Assembly: GCA_963825765.1 (NCBI GenBank)
Contig: CAWGUU010000003.1
Coordinates: forward strand, 744,001-808,000
Direction of reading: 5' to 3'
Length of the DNA stretch: 64,000 bases
Source of the DNA: CAWGUU01 sp963825765
GTDB lineage: Bacteria; Actinomycetota; Acidimicrobiia; Acidimicrobiales; AC-14
A program made the translations under genes and the position numbers. Numbering within the stretch: position 1 is the stretch's first letter; each line of letters starts with the position of its first letter. Below are positions 1 to 8,487 of the stretch, piece after piece. The notes beneath the pieces were generated by a model. It did no database searches. It saw only the letters and a program-made list of their open reading frames with translations, and had not been told where the DNA came from.

Positions 1-1939
1 CCAGACGCCACACCCGGTTGAGGAAGCGGCCGCACCCGTCGATGACGTTGTCGGTCTCCGCCGTCCAGTCGACGTCGTCGGCCGGGGGCCCGACGAACAG
101 GTGGAACAGGCGCAGGGCGTCGGCCCCGACCGTCTCGAAGTAGCGCTCGGGCGCCACCAGGTTGCCCTTGGACTTCGACATCTTCGACCCGTCCATGCGG
201 ATCATGCCCTGGGTGAACAGGCGGCCGAACGGCTCGCGCAGGTCGGGGGGAGCGACCCCCAGGTCGGACAGCGCCTTGGTGAAGAACCGGGCGTACATCA
301 GGTGCAGGATGGCGTGCTCGACGCCGCCGATGTACTGGTCGACGGGCTCCCAGTGGCGGGCCATCTCCGGGTCGAACGGCGCCGCGTCGTTCCACGGGTC
401 GGTGAAGCGCAGGAAGTACCACGACGAGTCGACGAAGGTGTCCATGGTGTCGGTCTCACGTGTCGCCGGCTCACCGCAGACCGGGCAGGTCGTGTTCAGG
501 AACCCCTCGTGGTACTTGAGCGGGGACTCGCCCGACGGCCGGAACTCCACGTCGTCGGGCGCCAGCACCGGCAGGTCGCCGTTCGGGACGGGCACGGCGC
601 CGTGCTGTGGGCAGTACACGATCGGGATCGGGCATCCCCAGAAGCGCTGGCGCGACAGCAGCCAGTCCCGCAGGCGGTAGTTGACGGTGCGCCGGCCTAT
701 GCCCTCGGCCTCCAGCCAGTCCATGGACTTGGCCAGCGCCTCGGCCTTGGCCAGGCCGTTCAGCCACTGGCTGTTGATGGCCGCCCCGTCGCCGGTGTAG
801 GCCTCGCCCTCCCAGTCAGCGGGGGGCTGGACGGTGCGGACGATGGGCAGGCCATAGGCGGTGGCGAAATCCCAGTCCCGCTGGTCCTCGCCCGGCACCG
901 CCATGATCGCCCCGGTGCCGTAGCCCATCAGCACGTAGTCGGCCAGGTACACCGGCACCTGCTCGCCGTTGAACGGGTTGACGGCGTAGGACCCGGTGAA
1001 CACGCCGCGCTTCTCCAGCGGGCCCTCGGTGGACTGGCGCTCGATGTCGGACTCGCCGCTCACCCGGGCCACGAAGGCCTGCACATCGGCCCGCTGCTCG
1101 TCGGTGGTCAGCTCCGGCACGAGCGGGTGCTCGGGGGCCAGCACCACGTAGGTCATTCCGAAGCTGGTGTCGGGCCGGGTGGTGAACACCTTGATCGCCA
1201 GGTCGCCACCGACCACATTTCCTTTGGCCTGCACCGGGAGGTCGAACTCGGCGCCCTCGGAGCGCCCGATCCAGTTTCGCTGCATGGTCTTGACCCGCTC
1301 CGGCCAGTCCAGCCCCTCGAGATCGTCGAGCAGCTGGTCGGCGTAGGCGGTGATGCGGAAGAACCACTGTTCGAGGTCGCGCTTGGCGACGAGGTCGCCC
1401 GAGCGCTCGCACGTGCCGTCGGGCAGCACCTGCTCGTTGGCCAGCACCGTCTGGCACCCCGGGCACCAGTTGACGGGCGCCATCTTCCGGTACGCCAGCC
1501 CCGCCTCCAGCAGGCGCAGGAAGATCCACTGCGTCCAGCGGATGTAGGACGGGTCGTGGCTGCGGACCTCGCGGCGCCAGTCGTAGACGGCGCCCAGGCG
1601 GGTCAGCGAGGCCTTCAGCTCGGCGATGCGGGCGTCGGTGAAGGGCCGGGGGTGGCTGCCGCTCTTGATGGCGGCGTTCTCCGCCGGCAGGCCGAAGGAG
1701 TCGAACCCGATGGGTGACAGCACGCCGTGGCCCTGCATCGTGCGGTACCGGACGTTGAGGTCGCCGAAGGTGTAGTTGCGCACGTGGCCCATGTGGGCCG
1801 GGCCGCTCGGGTACGGGTACATGCAGAGGACGTAGAACGGCGGCCTGGGGTCGCCGTTGTCGATCTCGTACGTGCCCTCGTCGCGCCAGCGGGCCTGCCA
1901 CCTGCACTCGATCTCCTGGACGTCGTACGCCTCGGCCAT
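1..1939 (-). CDS. leuS: Leucyl-tRNA synthetase, 3' end outside window
   Basis: Class I aminoacyl-tRNA synthetase that charges tRNA-Leu in the cytoplasm. About 646 N-terminal codons are present; the stop lies beyond position 1, so the anticodon-binding and C-terminal domains are mostly missing here. Seen in the translation: the ATP-binding HIGH-type motif PSGPAHMGH at residues 44-52, a Cys pair (CPGC) and a second one (CPVC) typical of the bacterial zinc and insertion regions, the editing (CP1) domain, and KMSKS at residues 586-590 (bases 170-184). The ATG at 1939 gives the usual N-terminus. The bacterial-type enzyme is unmistakable. No other gene competes with this frame. Confidence 0.97.
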   Translation of the reverse strand, partial: MAEAYDVQEIECRWQARWRDEGTYEIDNGDPRPPFYVLCMYPYPSGPAHMGHVRNYTFGDLNVRYRTMQGHGVLSPIGFDSFGLPAENAAIKSGSHPRPFTDARIAELKASLTRLGAVYDWRREVRSHDPSYIRWTQWIFLRLLEAGLAYRKMAPVNWCPGCQTVLANEQVLPDGTCERSGDLVAKRDLEQWFFRITAYADQLLDDLEGLDWPERVKTMQRNWIGRSEGAEFDLPVQAKGNVVGGDLAIKVFTTRPDTSFGMTYVVLAPEHPLVPELTTDEQRADVQAFVARVSGESDIERQSTEGPLEKRGVFTGSYAVNPFNGEQVPVYLADYVLMGYGTGAIMAVPGEDQRDWDFATAYGLPIVRTVQPPADWEGEAYTGDGAAINSQWLNGLAKAEALAKSMDWLEAEGIGRRTVNYRLRDWLLSRQRFWGCPIPIVYCPQHGAVPVPNGDLPVLAPDDVEFRPSGESPLKYHEGFLNTTCPVCGEPATRETDTMDTFVDSSWYFLRFTDPWNDAAPFDPEMARHWEPVDQYIGGVEHAILHLMYARFFTKALSDLGVAPPDLREPFGRLFTQGMIRMDGSKMSKSKGNLVAPERYFETVGADALRLFHLFVGPPADDVDWTAETDNVIDGCGRFLNRVWRL

Positions 1940-2038
1940 GGGATCGATGGTAACGGGATGGCGGCGCCCGGCAGTCGGTCGTTTCGGCGGCGATTCCGGC
2001 CGGGGAGAGGGGCCGCCCTGCTAGCGTTGGGCCCCCGA

Positions 2039-2115
2039 GGGCCTGTAGCTCAGCCTGGTAGAGCGCCTGCATGGCATGCAGGAAGTCCGGGGTTCAAGTC
2101 CCCGCAGGTCCACCA
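2039..2115 (+). tRNA. tRNA-Ala, anticodon GGC, CCA encoded
   Basis: A full cloverleaf can be folded by eye. The acceptor stem is GGGCCTG with CAGGTCC (one G-U pair), the D stem GCTC/GAGC, the anticodon stem CCTGC/GCAGG around loop ATGGCAT with anticodon GGC, and the T stem CGGGG/CCCCG. The discriminator base is A and CCA is encoded. It reads codon GCC. Its last bases are repeated at 2851-2874, so it may have served as an integration site. Confidence 0.95.
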
Positions 2116-2121
2116 CCCTCG
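2098..2121 (+). repeat. Left copy of tRNA-Ala 3'-end repeat (att-like)
   Basis: Bases 2105-2121, running from the acceptor stem past the tRNA end, recur exactly at 2858-2874 (17 bp). With two mismatches the match extends to 24 bp. Direct repeats of a tRNA 3' end are typical attachment sites of tRNA-targeting integrases, but no integrase gene lies between the copies. Confidence 0.6.
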
Positions 2122-2156
2122 CACGACTCTTCCGACGTTGGAACCCGCGTGCGTCC

Positions 2157-2457
2157 TAGATGTCGAGTTCGACGCCGATGAGGTCGATGGAATCGTCGGC
2201 AGCGAGGAGCCCGTACACGGCGACGGCCCGAACGAGCCGTCCAGTGGCGACCAGCACCCGGGCTGCGGGGACTCCCTTGACGACCTCGGGCAACGCCTCA
2301 AAGTCGGTGGCGAAGCGCTCCACGATGGGAGGGAGATCGATGACCGGGAAATCGGTTGCTGACGGTTCGCAAGCCCTGCCGCGATCGGTGTGGAGTTGGG
2401 CGTCGAGTTGATCGAAGAAGGCTGTCGAACCCGGGCGACCCTGCGATCAGCCGCCAT
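2157..2457 (-). pseudogene. Decayed small gene, possible toxin partner
   Basis: From about 2442 down to the TAG at 2157-2159 one frame reads like real protein (pieces such as GRPGSTAFFDQLDAQL, LPPIVERFA and RVLVATGRLVRAVAVYGLL), but it has no start codon. The ATG at 2457, which overlaps the end of the preceding small frame, is one base out of frame; removing one base near 2441-2443 would join MAADR to GRPGSTAFF. The family is not recognised. The overlapping two-gene layout suggests a toxin-antitoxin-like module that has decayed, but this is inference. Confidence 0.4.
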
Positions 2458-2640
2458 CACTGTGCGGCGCGATGAGGCCCCGCTCTTCGAGCAGCGCCCT
2501 GCCCTTCGCTCGAACCCTCGCGAGGAAGTCGGGGGACAGCTGGTCGAGATCTGTGACGACCCCCTCGTTGAATACGCGGTGACGCTCGTTCGGCGTCAGC
2601 AGTTCCAACTCGGCGGCGTCCAGATCCGGTCATCAGCCAT
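2447..2640 (-). pseudogene. Decayed small gene, possible antitoxin partner
   Basis: The frame ending at TGA 2447-2449 contains a plausible helical peptide (LDAAELELLTPNERHRVF followed by a VTDLDQLSPDFLARV stretch). The nearest ATG, at 2640, is out of frame, so a shift of one base near 2625-2632 seems to have broken it. Just upstream another short frame, ending at 2633, reads TPIDVADALERYGCPDG and may be part of the same former gene. Its stop overlaps the start of the next decayed frame, as in antitoxin-toxin pairs. Nothing else could be supported between 2641 and 2850. Confidence 0.35.
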
Positions 2641-2850
2641 CGGGACAACCGTACCGTTCCAACGCGTCGGCAACGTCGATGGGCGTGTGGGTTTCGAGCG
2701 TCGTCGCTCAGCACGACTCCATACGTGGTCCCGGGGGAACGCCGACATCGGGGAGGTACGGGAGCGCGAGGGTCAACGACGAGGCCCGCCAACGGAGTGG
2801 TTGGACCTGGTGCTCGCCTTGCACACGCTTGTCGGGCGGGTTCGAACGTT

Positions 2851-2874
2851 GTCCGCTCAGGTCCACCACCCTCG
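2851..2874 (+). repeat. Right copy of tRNA-Ala 3'-end repeat (att-like)
   Basis: Bases 2858-2874 are identical to 2105-2121 at the end of tRNA-Ala, and the wider 24 bp differ at two positions. A GGGTTCGAA stretch about 15 bases upstream resembles a T-loop, so the copy may be a worn tRNA 3' half. The interval between the copies is about 750 bp and holds only broken small frames. Confidence 0.55.
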
Positions 2875-2884
2875 TCCGGTCTGG

Positions 2885-3721
2885 TCAGCGGTAGCGGACC
2901 GCTTGGATCTGTTCGACCGGGAAATCGTCGATGCGCCCGGTGGTCCGCAGCGCGGTGAGTGCGCCCGACTCGGACCCGAAGGTCCAGGTGGCGGTCCAGC
3001 GTTCGGTGACGACCACGTCGTACTTGCCGATGTTGAGGTACTCGTGGAAGATCTTGCCCTCGGGCCACGGCCCGCCCTCCTGGGAGTGTGGCCCGGTCTT
3101 GGTGCCGTCGCCCCAGTCCACGTCGTAGGTGCCGACGGCGTCGACCCGCAGCGGCCCGAACGGCGTGACGTCCTCGGTGAGCGTGTGGGTGGTGGTCCCG
3201 CGGGTTTCGAGGTAGGCGTACTTGCCCGTGATCGCCCGACCGGGGGCGATATGCGGGGCGGGTGCCGGCAGGCGGGCCCCTCGCCAGAAGCGGATCGCGA
3301 ACGACGCAGGCGATTCAGGCTGTGATGGGTCGCCGGGTTGGTCCGGGCACTCGGGATAGGTGGCCGTCGCGGGGTCGAGCTCGAAGTTGTAGAAGTACGG
3401 CTGCCGCGGGTCCTCGGCCGGTTCCACCGGGTAATAGCCGACGGCCCGGCACGGCTCGCCGTTCGGACCGCCATGAGAGACGAGGCGCCAATACGGCGTA
3501 TAGCGGATGCCGGATGGCTCGGATGACCCCGACGATGTGGCGGTGCCAGACGGACCCCCCTCGCTTCCGGGGGCATCTACGACCTCGACGGCAGGACAGT
3601 CGTAGTTACCCGCCCCGGGAAAGGGCATACGGCATCGGCCTGGAGTTGTCACCTCACCGAACGCGACCTGGCCCGGCAAGGACACCGCGAACGCCAGGAG
3701 TGCTACGAGCCGGATACGCAC
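2885..3721 (-). CDS. Secreted protein with PKD-like domain
   Basis: 278 residues starting at a GTG. A positively charged N-terminus and a hydrophobic stretch (about residues 4-22) form a signal peptide. The C-terminal part carries a VDWGDGT motif followed by a beta-rich segment ending in a VVVTERW strand, as in PKD/Ig-like folds that bind proteins or sugars outside the cell. The middle is Gly/Pro/Ser rich with several Cys. The start overlaps the end of the upstream lipoprotein gene by 19 bases, so the two are probably co-translated. The family beyond the PKD-like fold is not recognised. Confidence 0.75.
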   Translation of the reverse strand: MRIRLVALLAFAVSLPGQVAFGEVTTPGRCRMPFPGAGNYDCPAVEVVDAPGSEGGPSGTATSSGSSEPSGIRYTPYWRLVSHGGPNGEPCRAVGYYPVEPAEDPRQPYFYNFELDPATATYPECPDQPGDPSQPESPASFAIRFWRGARLPAPAPHIAPGRAITGKYAYLETRGTTTHTLTEDVTPFGPLRVDAVGTYDVDWGDGTKTGPHSQEGGPWPEGKIFHEYLNIGKYDVVVTERWTATWTFGSESGALTALRTTGRIDDFPVEQIQAVRYR

Positions 3722-4329
3722 GGGTTAGCTGGCTGCGACATGTCCGAGAGGACGCCATTCACAACGTAGACCCACGATGTCGGGTTGTAGTGGTTCGGGT
3801 CGTTCGCCGGATCGAGCGGGACCAGCCCGACCCAATGCTTCAACGGCGGTGGCGACGGGTGTTTGCTGGCCGCTGTGACATCCTGGTCGACTTTGGCGAA
3901 GATGCACGATGGTGTGCCGGAGATGAGTTCAGTCACCGTCGTCACGACATTGCCCGGCTTGTCGCGTGTATCTGGGAAGCCCCTTCGAATCGCATCCTCA
4001 AAGCCGTTGATCGCCAGCTGCACGAGACTGTTCGGGTTCGAGCCTTCGTTCACATGGATGGCCTCCAGTCGCCCAAGCGCGTCACGAGGGATGGCTTTGG
4101 CCGCTACCGCCAGCCGGACAGCATCCCCCAGCACTTGGTCCAAGCCGGCGAGGACTCTGTTGACATAAGCGACGTCCACGACGTCGGGAACGGCGTACGG
4201 GTTCGTTGTCGAGGGGAGAGTGGGGACGGACGCGGTCGGGCCGTCGTCGCTGGATCCGCTCGAACCGCAGGCGACGAGCAGCCCGATGAAGACGATCTCG
4301 AACATCCACAGCCGTCCGCGCCGGGCCAC
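3703..4329 (-). CDS. Putative lipoprotein, unknown function
   Basis: 208 residues. The GTG start at 4329 supplies a charged ARRGR segment before a hydrophobic stretch ending in a LLVAC lipobox, so the protein should be lipid-anchored. A Ser/Thr/Pro linker follows, then a mixed helical domain with no motif I recognise. A later ATG at 4305 would give a signal peptide without positive charge and is less likely. It lies upstream of and overlaps the PKD-like secreted protein; the pair may act together at the cell surface. The AT-rich stretch just upstream (4333-4350) could hold its promoter. Confidence 0.7.
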   Translation of the reverse strand: MARRGRLWMFEIVFIGLLVACGSSGSSDDGPTASVPTLPSTTNPYAVPDVVDVAYVNRVLAGLDQVLGDAVRLAVAAKAIPRDALGRLEAIHVNEGSNPNSLVQLAINGFEDAIRRGFPDTRDKPGNVVTTVTELISGTPSCIFAKVDQDVTAASKHPSPPPLKHWVGLVPLDPANDPNHYNPTSWVYVVNGVLSDMSQPANPCVSGS

Positions 4330-4397
4330 CCCCGATATATATCATTGCTTTTCACCCCCGACAAGGGGGCGATCCGCGTATGCGGACGATGGCGCCG

Positions 4398-5021
4398 CTA
4401 CGGACGCGGACCCAGCTGCGGCCCCTCCGTGCGCGACCGCTTCAATTCGAAGAACGACGGCTGGTCGGCCATGCCCGACAGGCGGTCCCAGAGGTCGAGG
4501 GCGGCCTGCCCGGTCGGCGGCGGGGAGACGATCGGGCCGAAGAAGGCGGTGGGCGGATCGGTGCGGAGCATGAGGATCGGCGACCCCACGTCCTCGCCGG
4601 CGGCGCCCAGGGCCTCGGCCATCGACGCCCGGATCGCCGCGTCCCACTCGTCGTCGTCGGCGGCGTCGAGATAGCTCGGGTCGAGGTCGCAGGCGGCGAC
4701 GGCGCCCGCCAGGTCGGTCAGCGGGTTGTCGCCGTCGTGGTGGATGCGCCGGCCCAGCTCCGTGTAATAGGGGCCGACCGCCCCGTCGCCCTCGCCCTCA
4801 CGCACTGCCTCCATGACCCGTAGCGCCCGGTGGGTGGCATCCGCCCTCGACGAGTAGGGCTCGGGCAGCCCGTTCTCCTCGTTCTTGAACTTGAGGCTGA
4901 AGGGCCGCCAGCGCACGTCAACGTCGTCACGACTCTGCGCCACCTCGGTGAGCCACCGGGACGTCATCCACGTCCACGGGCACGCGGGGTCGAAGAAGAA
5001 CTGCACGGAGGTCGTCGCCAT
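4398..5021 (-). CDS. DsbA-fold protein of the mycoredoxin-2 / Rv2466c family
   Basis: 207 residues starting at ATG 5021. The thioredoxin-like N-terminus with FFDPACPWTW, the GEDVGSP segment, and the C-terminal FFELKRSRTEGPQ match my memory of the Rv2466c family, a mycothiol-dependent oxidoreductase and nitroreductase. In those proteins the active site is CPWC. Here it reads CPWT, so the second cysteine is missing while the first remains, which would force a monothiol mechanism. It diverges from the membrane protein gene that follows. A DsbA/FrnE relative of other function is the alternative. Confidence 0.85.
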   Translation of the reverse strand: MATTSVQFFFDPACPWTWMTSRWLTEVAQSRDDVDVRWRPFSLKFKNEENGLPEPYSSRADATHRALRVMEAVREGEGDGAVGPYYTELGRRIHHDGDNPLTDLAGAVAACDLDPSYLDAADDDEWDAAIRASMAEALGAAGEDVGSPILMLRTDPPTAFFGPIVSPPPTGQAALDLWDRLSGMADQPSFFELKRSRTEGPQLGPRP

Positions 5022-5050
5022 GGTCGAATGTACCCCGATCGTGTAACGGG

Positions 5051-5926
5051 ATGGCCCTTCGGCACGACTGCTGGATGATGTCGATGAGGCTGGGGACCCC
5101 TCGGGACGACCGCGTGCTGGCACCCACCCGGTGGGTGTCCGCCGCGGTGGTGCCGGTGCTGGTGGCGGCCTTCGTGATCCTGTACGCATTCCCGTCCCGG
5201 ACCGACCGGCTCTGGGGATGGACGGTCCGTCCCGAGATGTCGGCCCTCATCATGGGGGCCGGGTACGTGTCGGGCGCCTACTTCTTCGTACGGGCGGCGA
5301 CGGTCCGGGAATGGCACCGGGTGGGCGTCGGCTTCGTGGCGACGACGGTGTTCGCGTCGATGCTGATGGTGACGACCCTGCTGCACTGGGACCGCTTCAA
5401 TCACGACCACGTGTCCTTCTGGGCCTGGATCGCCCTCTACTTCTCCACACCGTTCCTGCTGCCGTGGCTGTGGGCGACGAACCGGCGGACCGACCCCGGC
5501 GGACCACCCACCTCCGGCGACGTGTCCGTGCCCCGCCCACTGCGGTGGGTGATCGGGGCGGTGGGCGCGGCGGTGCTGGCGTTCGCCGCGGTGATGTTCG
5601 TGCAACCCGATCACGTGGTCGACGCCTGGCCGTGGCCCCTGACCACCGCCACCGCCCGATCGGTCAGCGCCTTCCTCGCCTTCCCGGCCGTAACGTGGCT
5701 CTGGTTCCTGTTCGACGAGCGCTGGAGCAGCTTCCGGGTCACCCAGCAGACCGCCGGACTGGGGATGTTCCTGATCGGTGTGGGCGCCATCCGGGCACGG
5801 GGCGAGTTCGCCAGCGGCGCAACTGTCGCCGTCTACGTGGGTGCGCTGGTGGCCGGACTCCTCTTCGTCGTCGCCCTGCAGGTCGTGATGGACCGCCGGG
5901 CGCGGCGGGGCGTCGTCAGCGGTTGA
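5051..5926 (+). CDS. Polytopic membrane protein, unknown function
   Basis: Up to 291 residues with about eight hydrophobic segments (roughly residues 28-46, 62-80, 91-110, 122-143, 165-186, 206-225, 235-250 and 262-282). No family is recognised. The ATG at 5051 leaves only 29 bases to the divergent mycoredoxin-like gene, too little for two promoters, so ATG 5078 or 5084 is the more likely start. Its 3' end overlaps the convergent aldo/keto reductase gene by 11 bases. Confidence 0.7.
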   Translation: MALRHDCWMMSMRLGTPRDDRVLAPTRWVSAAVVPVLVAAFVILYAFPSRTDRLWGWTVRPEMSALIMGAGYVSGAYFFVRAATVREWHRVGVGFVATTVFASMLMVTTLLHWDRFNHDHVSFWAWIALYFSTPFLLPWLWATNRRTDPGGPPTSGDVSVPRPLRWVIGAVGAAVLAFAAVMFVQPDHVVDAWPWPLTTATARSVSAFLAFPAVTWLWFLFDERWSSFRVTQQTAGLGMFLIGVGAIRARGEFASGATVAVYVGALVAGLLFVVALQVVMDRRARRGVVSG

Positions 5927-6887
5927 CGGTGCTCATGTCCAGATAGCGGTCGCCCACGGGCTCGCCGACGTTGGCGTCGACCCACGCCAGATCGTCGGCA
6001 TCGAGCTCGACCTCCGCCGCGGCAAGGTTCTCCTCCAGGTACTTCAGCCGTTTGGTGCCGGGGATGGGCACGATGTCCTGGCCCTGGGCCATCACCCAGG
6101 CGACGGCGACCTGGCCGGGCGTGCAGCCCTTGCGCTCCGCCAGTTCGCGGACCCTGTCCACGAGTGCCAGGTTCCGCTCGAAGTTCTCCGCCTCGAAGCG
6201 GGGGAAGCGTCTGGACCGGGTGTCGCCTTCGGGCAGGTCCGCCGGCGACCGGTAGGCCCCCGTCAGGAACCCCCGGCCCAGCGGGCTGTACGCCACCAAG
6301 CCGATGCCCAGCTCCCGGATGGTCGGCAGGATCTCGTCCTCGAGGTCGCGGCTCCACAGGCTGTACTCGCTCTGGAGGGCGGTGATGGGATGGACGGCGT
6401 CGGCTCGCCGGATGGTGGCCGCCCCCGCCTCGGACAGGCCGAGGTGGACGACCTTGCCGGCGCTGACGAGCTCGGCCATGGCTCCGACCGTCTCCTCGAT
6501 GGGAACGTCGATGTCGACCCGGTGCTGGTAGTAGAGGTCGATCCGGTCGGCGCCGAGGCGCCGCAGCGACGCGTCGCAGGCGGCGCGCACGTAGTCGGGA
6601 CGGCCGTTGACGCCGACCCAGGATCCGTCCTCCCGACGCTCGTTGCCGAACTTGGTGGCGAGGACGACCTCGTCCCGCCGGCCGGCGACCGCCCGTCCCA
6701 CCAACTGCTCGTTGGTGAACGGGCCGTACATGTCGGCGGTGTCGAGGAAGGTGCACCCCAAGTCGAGGGCGCGGTGGATGACCGCGGTCGACTCGGCGTC
6801 GTCGGTCGTCCCGTAAAACTCGGACATTCCCATGCAGCCGAGGCCGATGGCGGACACGGAGAGGTCGCGGAGCAGGCGCTGGTCCAT
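5916..6887 (-). CDS. Aldo/keto reductase
   Basis: 323 residues, a full-length NADPH-dependent (beta/alpha)8 barrel oxidoreductase that reduces aldehydes or ketones. The catalytic tetrad is visible as Asp49 and Tyr54 (DTADMYG), Lys79 (ATKFG) and His122 (YYQHRVD). The NADP-binding C-terminal part has the PIPGTKR motif. It resembles the AKR13 or YakC-like group that begins with GLGCMGMS. The physiological substrate cannot be told. It is transcribed divergently from the small regulator gene at 6996. Confidence 0.93.
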   Translation of the reverse strand: MDQRLLRDLSVSAIGLGCMGMSEFYGTTDDAESTAVIHRALDLGCTFLDTADMYGPFTNEQLVGRAVAGRRDEVVLATKFGNERREDGSWVGVNGRPDYVRAACDASLRRLGADRIDLYYQHRVDIDVPIEETVGAMAELVSAGKVVHLGLSEAGAATIRRADAVHPITALQSEYSLWSRDLEDEILPTIRELGIGLVAYSPLGRGFLTGAYRSPADLPEGDTRSRRFPRFEAENFERNLALVDRVRELAERKGCTPGQVAVAWVMAQGQDIVPIPGTKRLKYLEENLAAAEVELDADDLAWVDANVGEPVGDRYLDMSTVNR

Positions 6888-6945
6888 GGATCCTGCTTAC
6901 TCCATTGTCCGGGGGTCGGGAGGAGATCCGATGTGGGGCACTCGA

Positions 6946-6996
6946 TGGCACCAAAGGAGGTTGTATTGGCATCATTTGTGTGCCAAAGTGGTGCCA
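6946..6996 (+). promoter_or_regulatory. Nested inverted repeats, likely operator of the RHH gene
   Basis: TGGCACCA at 6946-6953 is the exact reverse complement of TGGTGCCA at 6989-6996, which touches the start codon. Inside lies a second pair, TTGGCA (6966-6971) and TGCCAA (6981-6986). All four half-sites share a TGGCA core. Such arrays are typical operators for ribbon-helix-helix dimers, and the downstream gene encodes one, so autorepression is likely. Confidence 0.5.
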
Positions 6997-7529
6997 TGGA
7001 CCTGCAGCCCTACATCGACGAGATCCACCGGCAGCTGGACGCCGCCGCCGACGCCGGCGGAGAAGACGCCCGGGCGCTGGCCGAGCGGCTCGCCGCCCCC
7101 CTCGACGCCGCCATCCGGCTCTCGCTGCTCGAAGCGCTGTCGGCCGCGGCCCAGGAGATCACCTGTGACATGGCACCGGGCTCGGTCGAGCTGCGCCTAC
7201 GCGGCCGCGACCCGGAGTTCGCAGTGACGGCGCCGGTCGAGCCCACGGTCCACGACCCGGCGGCCGACCTCGGCACAGCCGGAGACGACTGGTCGGCCAC
7301 AGGCGTCGCCGCGCCCGCGGGCGACGACGGGGCGATGGCGCGGGTCAACCTGCGCATGCCCGACCACCTCAAGGCCCGGGTCGACCAGGCAGCGGCGGCC
7401 GAGGGGCTCTCGGTCAACGCCTGGCTGGTGCGAGCCGCCGCCGCCGCCCTGGACCGGGCCGACCCGTCACGACGTCAGGAGCGGCGCGGCCCGCAGGGAG
7501 CTCAGCGCGTCACTGGCTGGGCCCGCTAG
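6996..7529 (+). CDS. Ribbon-helix-helix (HicB/Arc-type) regulator
   Basis: 177 residues from ATG 6996. The N-terminal half is helical and acidic. Residues 115-152 (ARVNLRMPDHLKARVDQ followed by EGLSVNAWLVRAAA) form a ribbon-helix-helix DNA-binding domain of the HicB or Arc class. The inverted repeats just upstream suggest that it represses itself. It is followed after 36 bases by the DUF4097 gene, a pairing I know from other actinobacteria, so it probably controls that gene too. No toxin gene is adjacent. Confidence 0.8.
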   Translation: MDLQPYIDEIHRQLDAAADAGGEDARALAERLAAPLDAAIRLSLLEALSAAAQEITCDMAPGSVELRLRGRDPEFAVTAPVEPTVHDPAADLGTAGDDWSATGVAAPAGDDGAMARVNLRMPDHLKARVDQAAAAEGLSVNAWLVRAAAAALDRADPSRRQERRGPQGAQRVTGWAR

Positions 7530-7565
7530 TCGACCGAATCCGCACCCATCGAGAAAGGGAGTCCC

Positions 7566-8393
7566 TTGCCCACCTTCGACACCCCCCAGCCGATCTCTGT
7601 CAACATCGACCTCGGCGTCGGCGACATCCGGGTGGTGGCCGGCGACCGCGCCGACACCCTTGTCGACGTGCAACCGAGCAACCCCGCCAAGGCGTCCGAC
7701 GTGACCGCAGCCGAGCAGACCCGCGTCGAGCTCGCCAACGGCGTGCTCCAGATCAAGGCGCCGAAGGGATGGAGGCGCTACAGCTTTCGGGGAGGCCATG
7801 AGTCGATCGAGGTCAGGATCGAGCTGCCGACGGGCTCGCAGCTGCGGGGCCAAGCCGGGGTGGCGGGGCTGCGCTCCAGTGGGACCCTCGGCGAGTGCCG
7901 CTACCGGACCGGCGCCGGCGACATCTCCCTCGAGCATGTGGCGGGGGCGGTCGAGCTCACGACGGGCACGGGCACCGTCAGGATCGACGGGATCGGCGGC
8001 CCGGCCACGATCAAGAACTCCAACGGCGACACCTGGATCGGCGAGGTCGTCGGCGACGTGCACGTGAAGGCCGCCAACGGCAAGATCGCGGTGGGCCAGG
8101 CACACGCGGCGGTGACGGCCAAGACCGCCAACGGCGATGTCGACCTCGGCGAAGTGGCCAGCGGCGTGGTCGTGGCGGCGACCGCGTGCGGCAAGGTGCA
8201 TGTCGCCGTGCGCGCCGGAGTAGCGGCCTGGCTCGACCTCCACACCGGCTTCGGCCACGTGCACAATCTCCTCGACACCAGCGATCACCCGGAGCCCTCA
8301 GAGGACACGGTCGAGGTCCGAGCTCGGAGCTCCTTCGGCGACATCACCGTCTGCCGAGCCGACATCGGCGACAGAGGGAAGGGGGCTGCGTGA
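7566..8393 (+). CDS. DUF4097-family beta-helical protein
   Basis: 275 residues from a TTG start preceded by GAGAAAGGGA. The sequence is a run of short beta repeats with recurring SNGD, ANGK and ANGD turns and the closing SFGDITV, as in DUF4097 proteins, which are predicted parallel beta-helix or adhesin-like folds. There is no signal peptide or membrane segment. DUF4097 genes often sit beside small regulators and membrane transport genes; here the HicB-like regulator precedes it. Its molecular function is not known. Confidence 0.82.
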   Translation: MPTFDTPQPISVNIDLGVGDIRVVAGDRADTLVDVQPSNPAKASDVTAAEQTRVELANGVLQIKAPKGWRRYSFRGGHESIEVRIELPTGSQLRGQAGVAGLRSSGTLGECRYRTGAGDISLEHVAGAVELTTGTGTVRIDGIGGPATIKNSNGDTWIGEVVGDVHVKAANGKIAVGQAHAAVTAKTANGDVDLGEVASGVVVAATACGKVHVAVRAGVAAWLDLHTGFGHVHNLLDTSDHPEPSEDTVEVRARSSFGDITVCRADIGDRGKGAA

Positions 8394-8487
8394 CGACCGG
8401 CCGCGGGACCCGGCGAACCGGGGCGGCGGGGTCGCGCCTGGCGCGACTGAGTCGCCCCGGTTCGACGGGCGGGGCGTGCGCGCGCGG

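Noticed and set aside
101..1717. Long open frame on the plus strand over leuS
   Set aside because: Antisense shadow caused by high GC; the minus strand codes for a complete leuS N-terminal part with all motifs.
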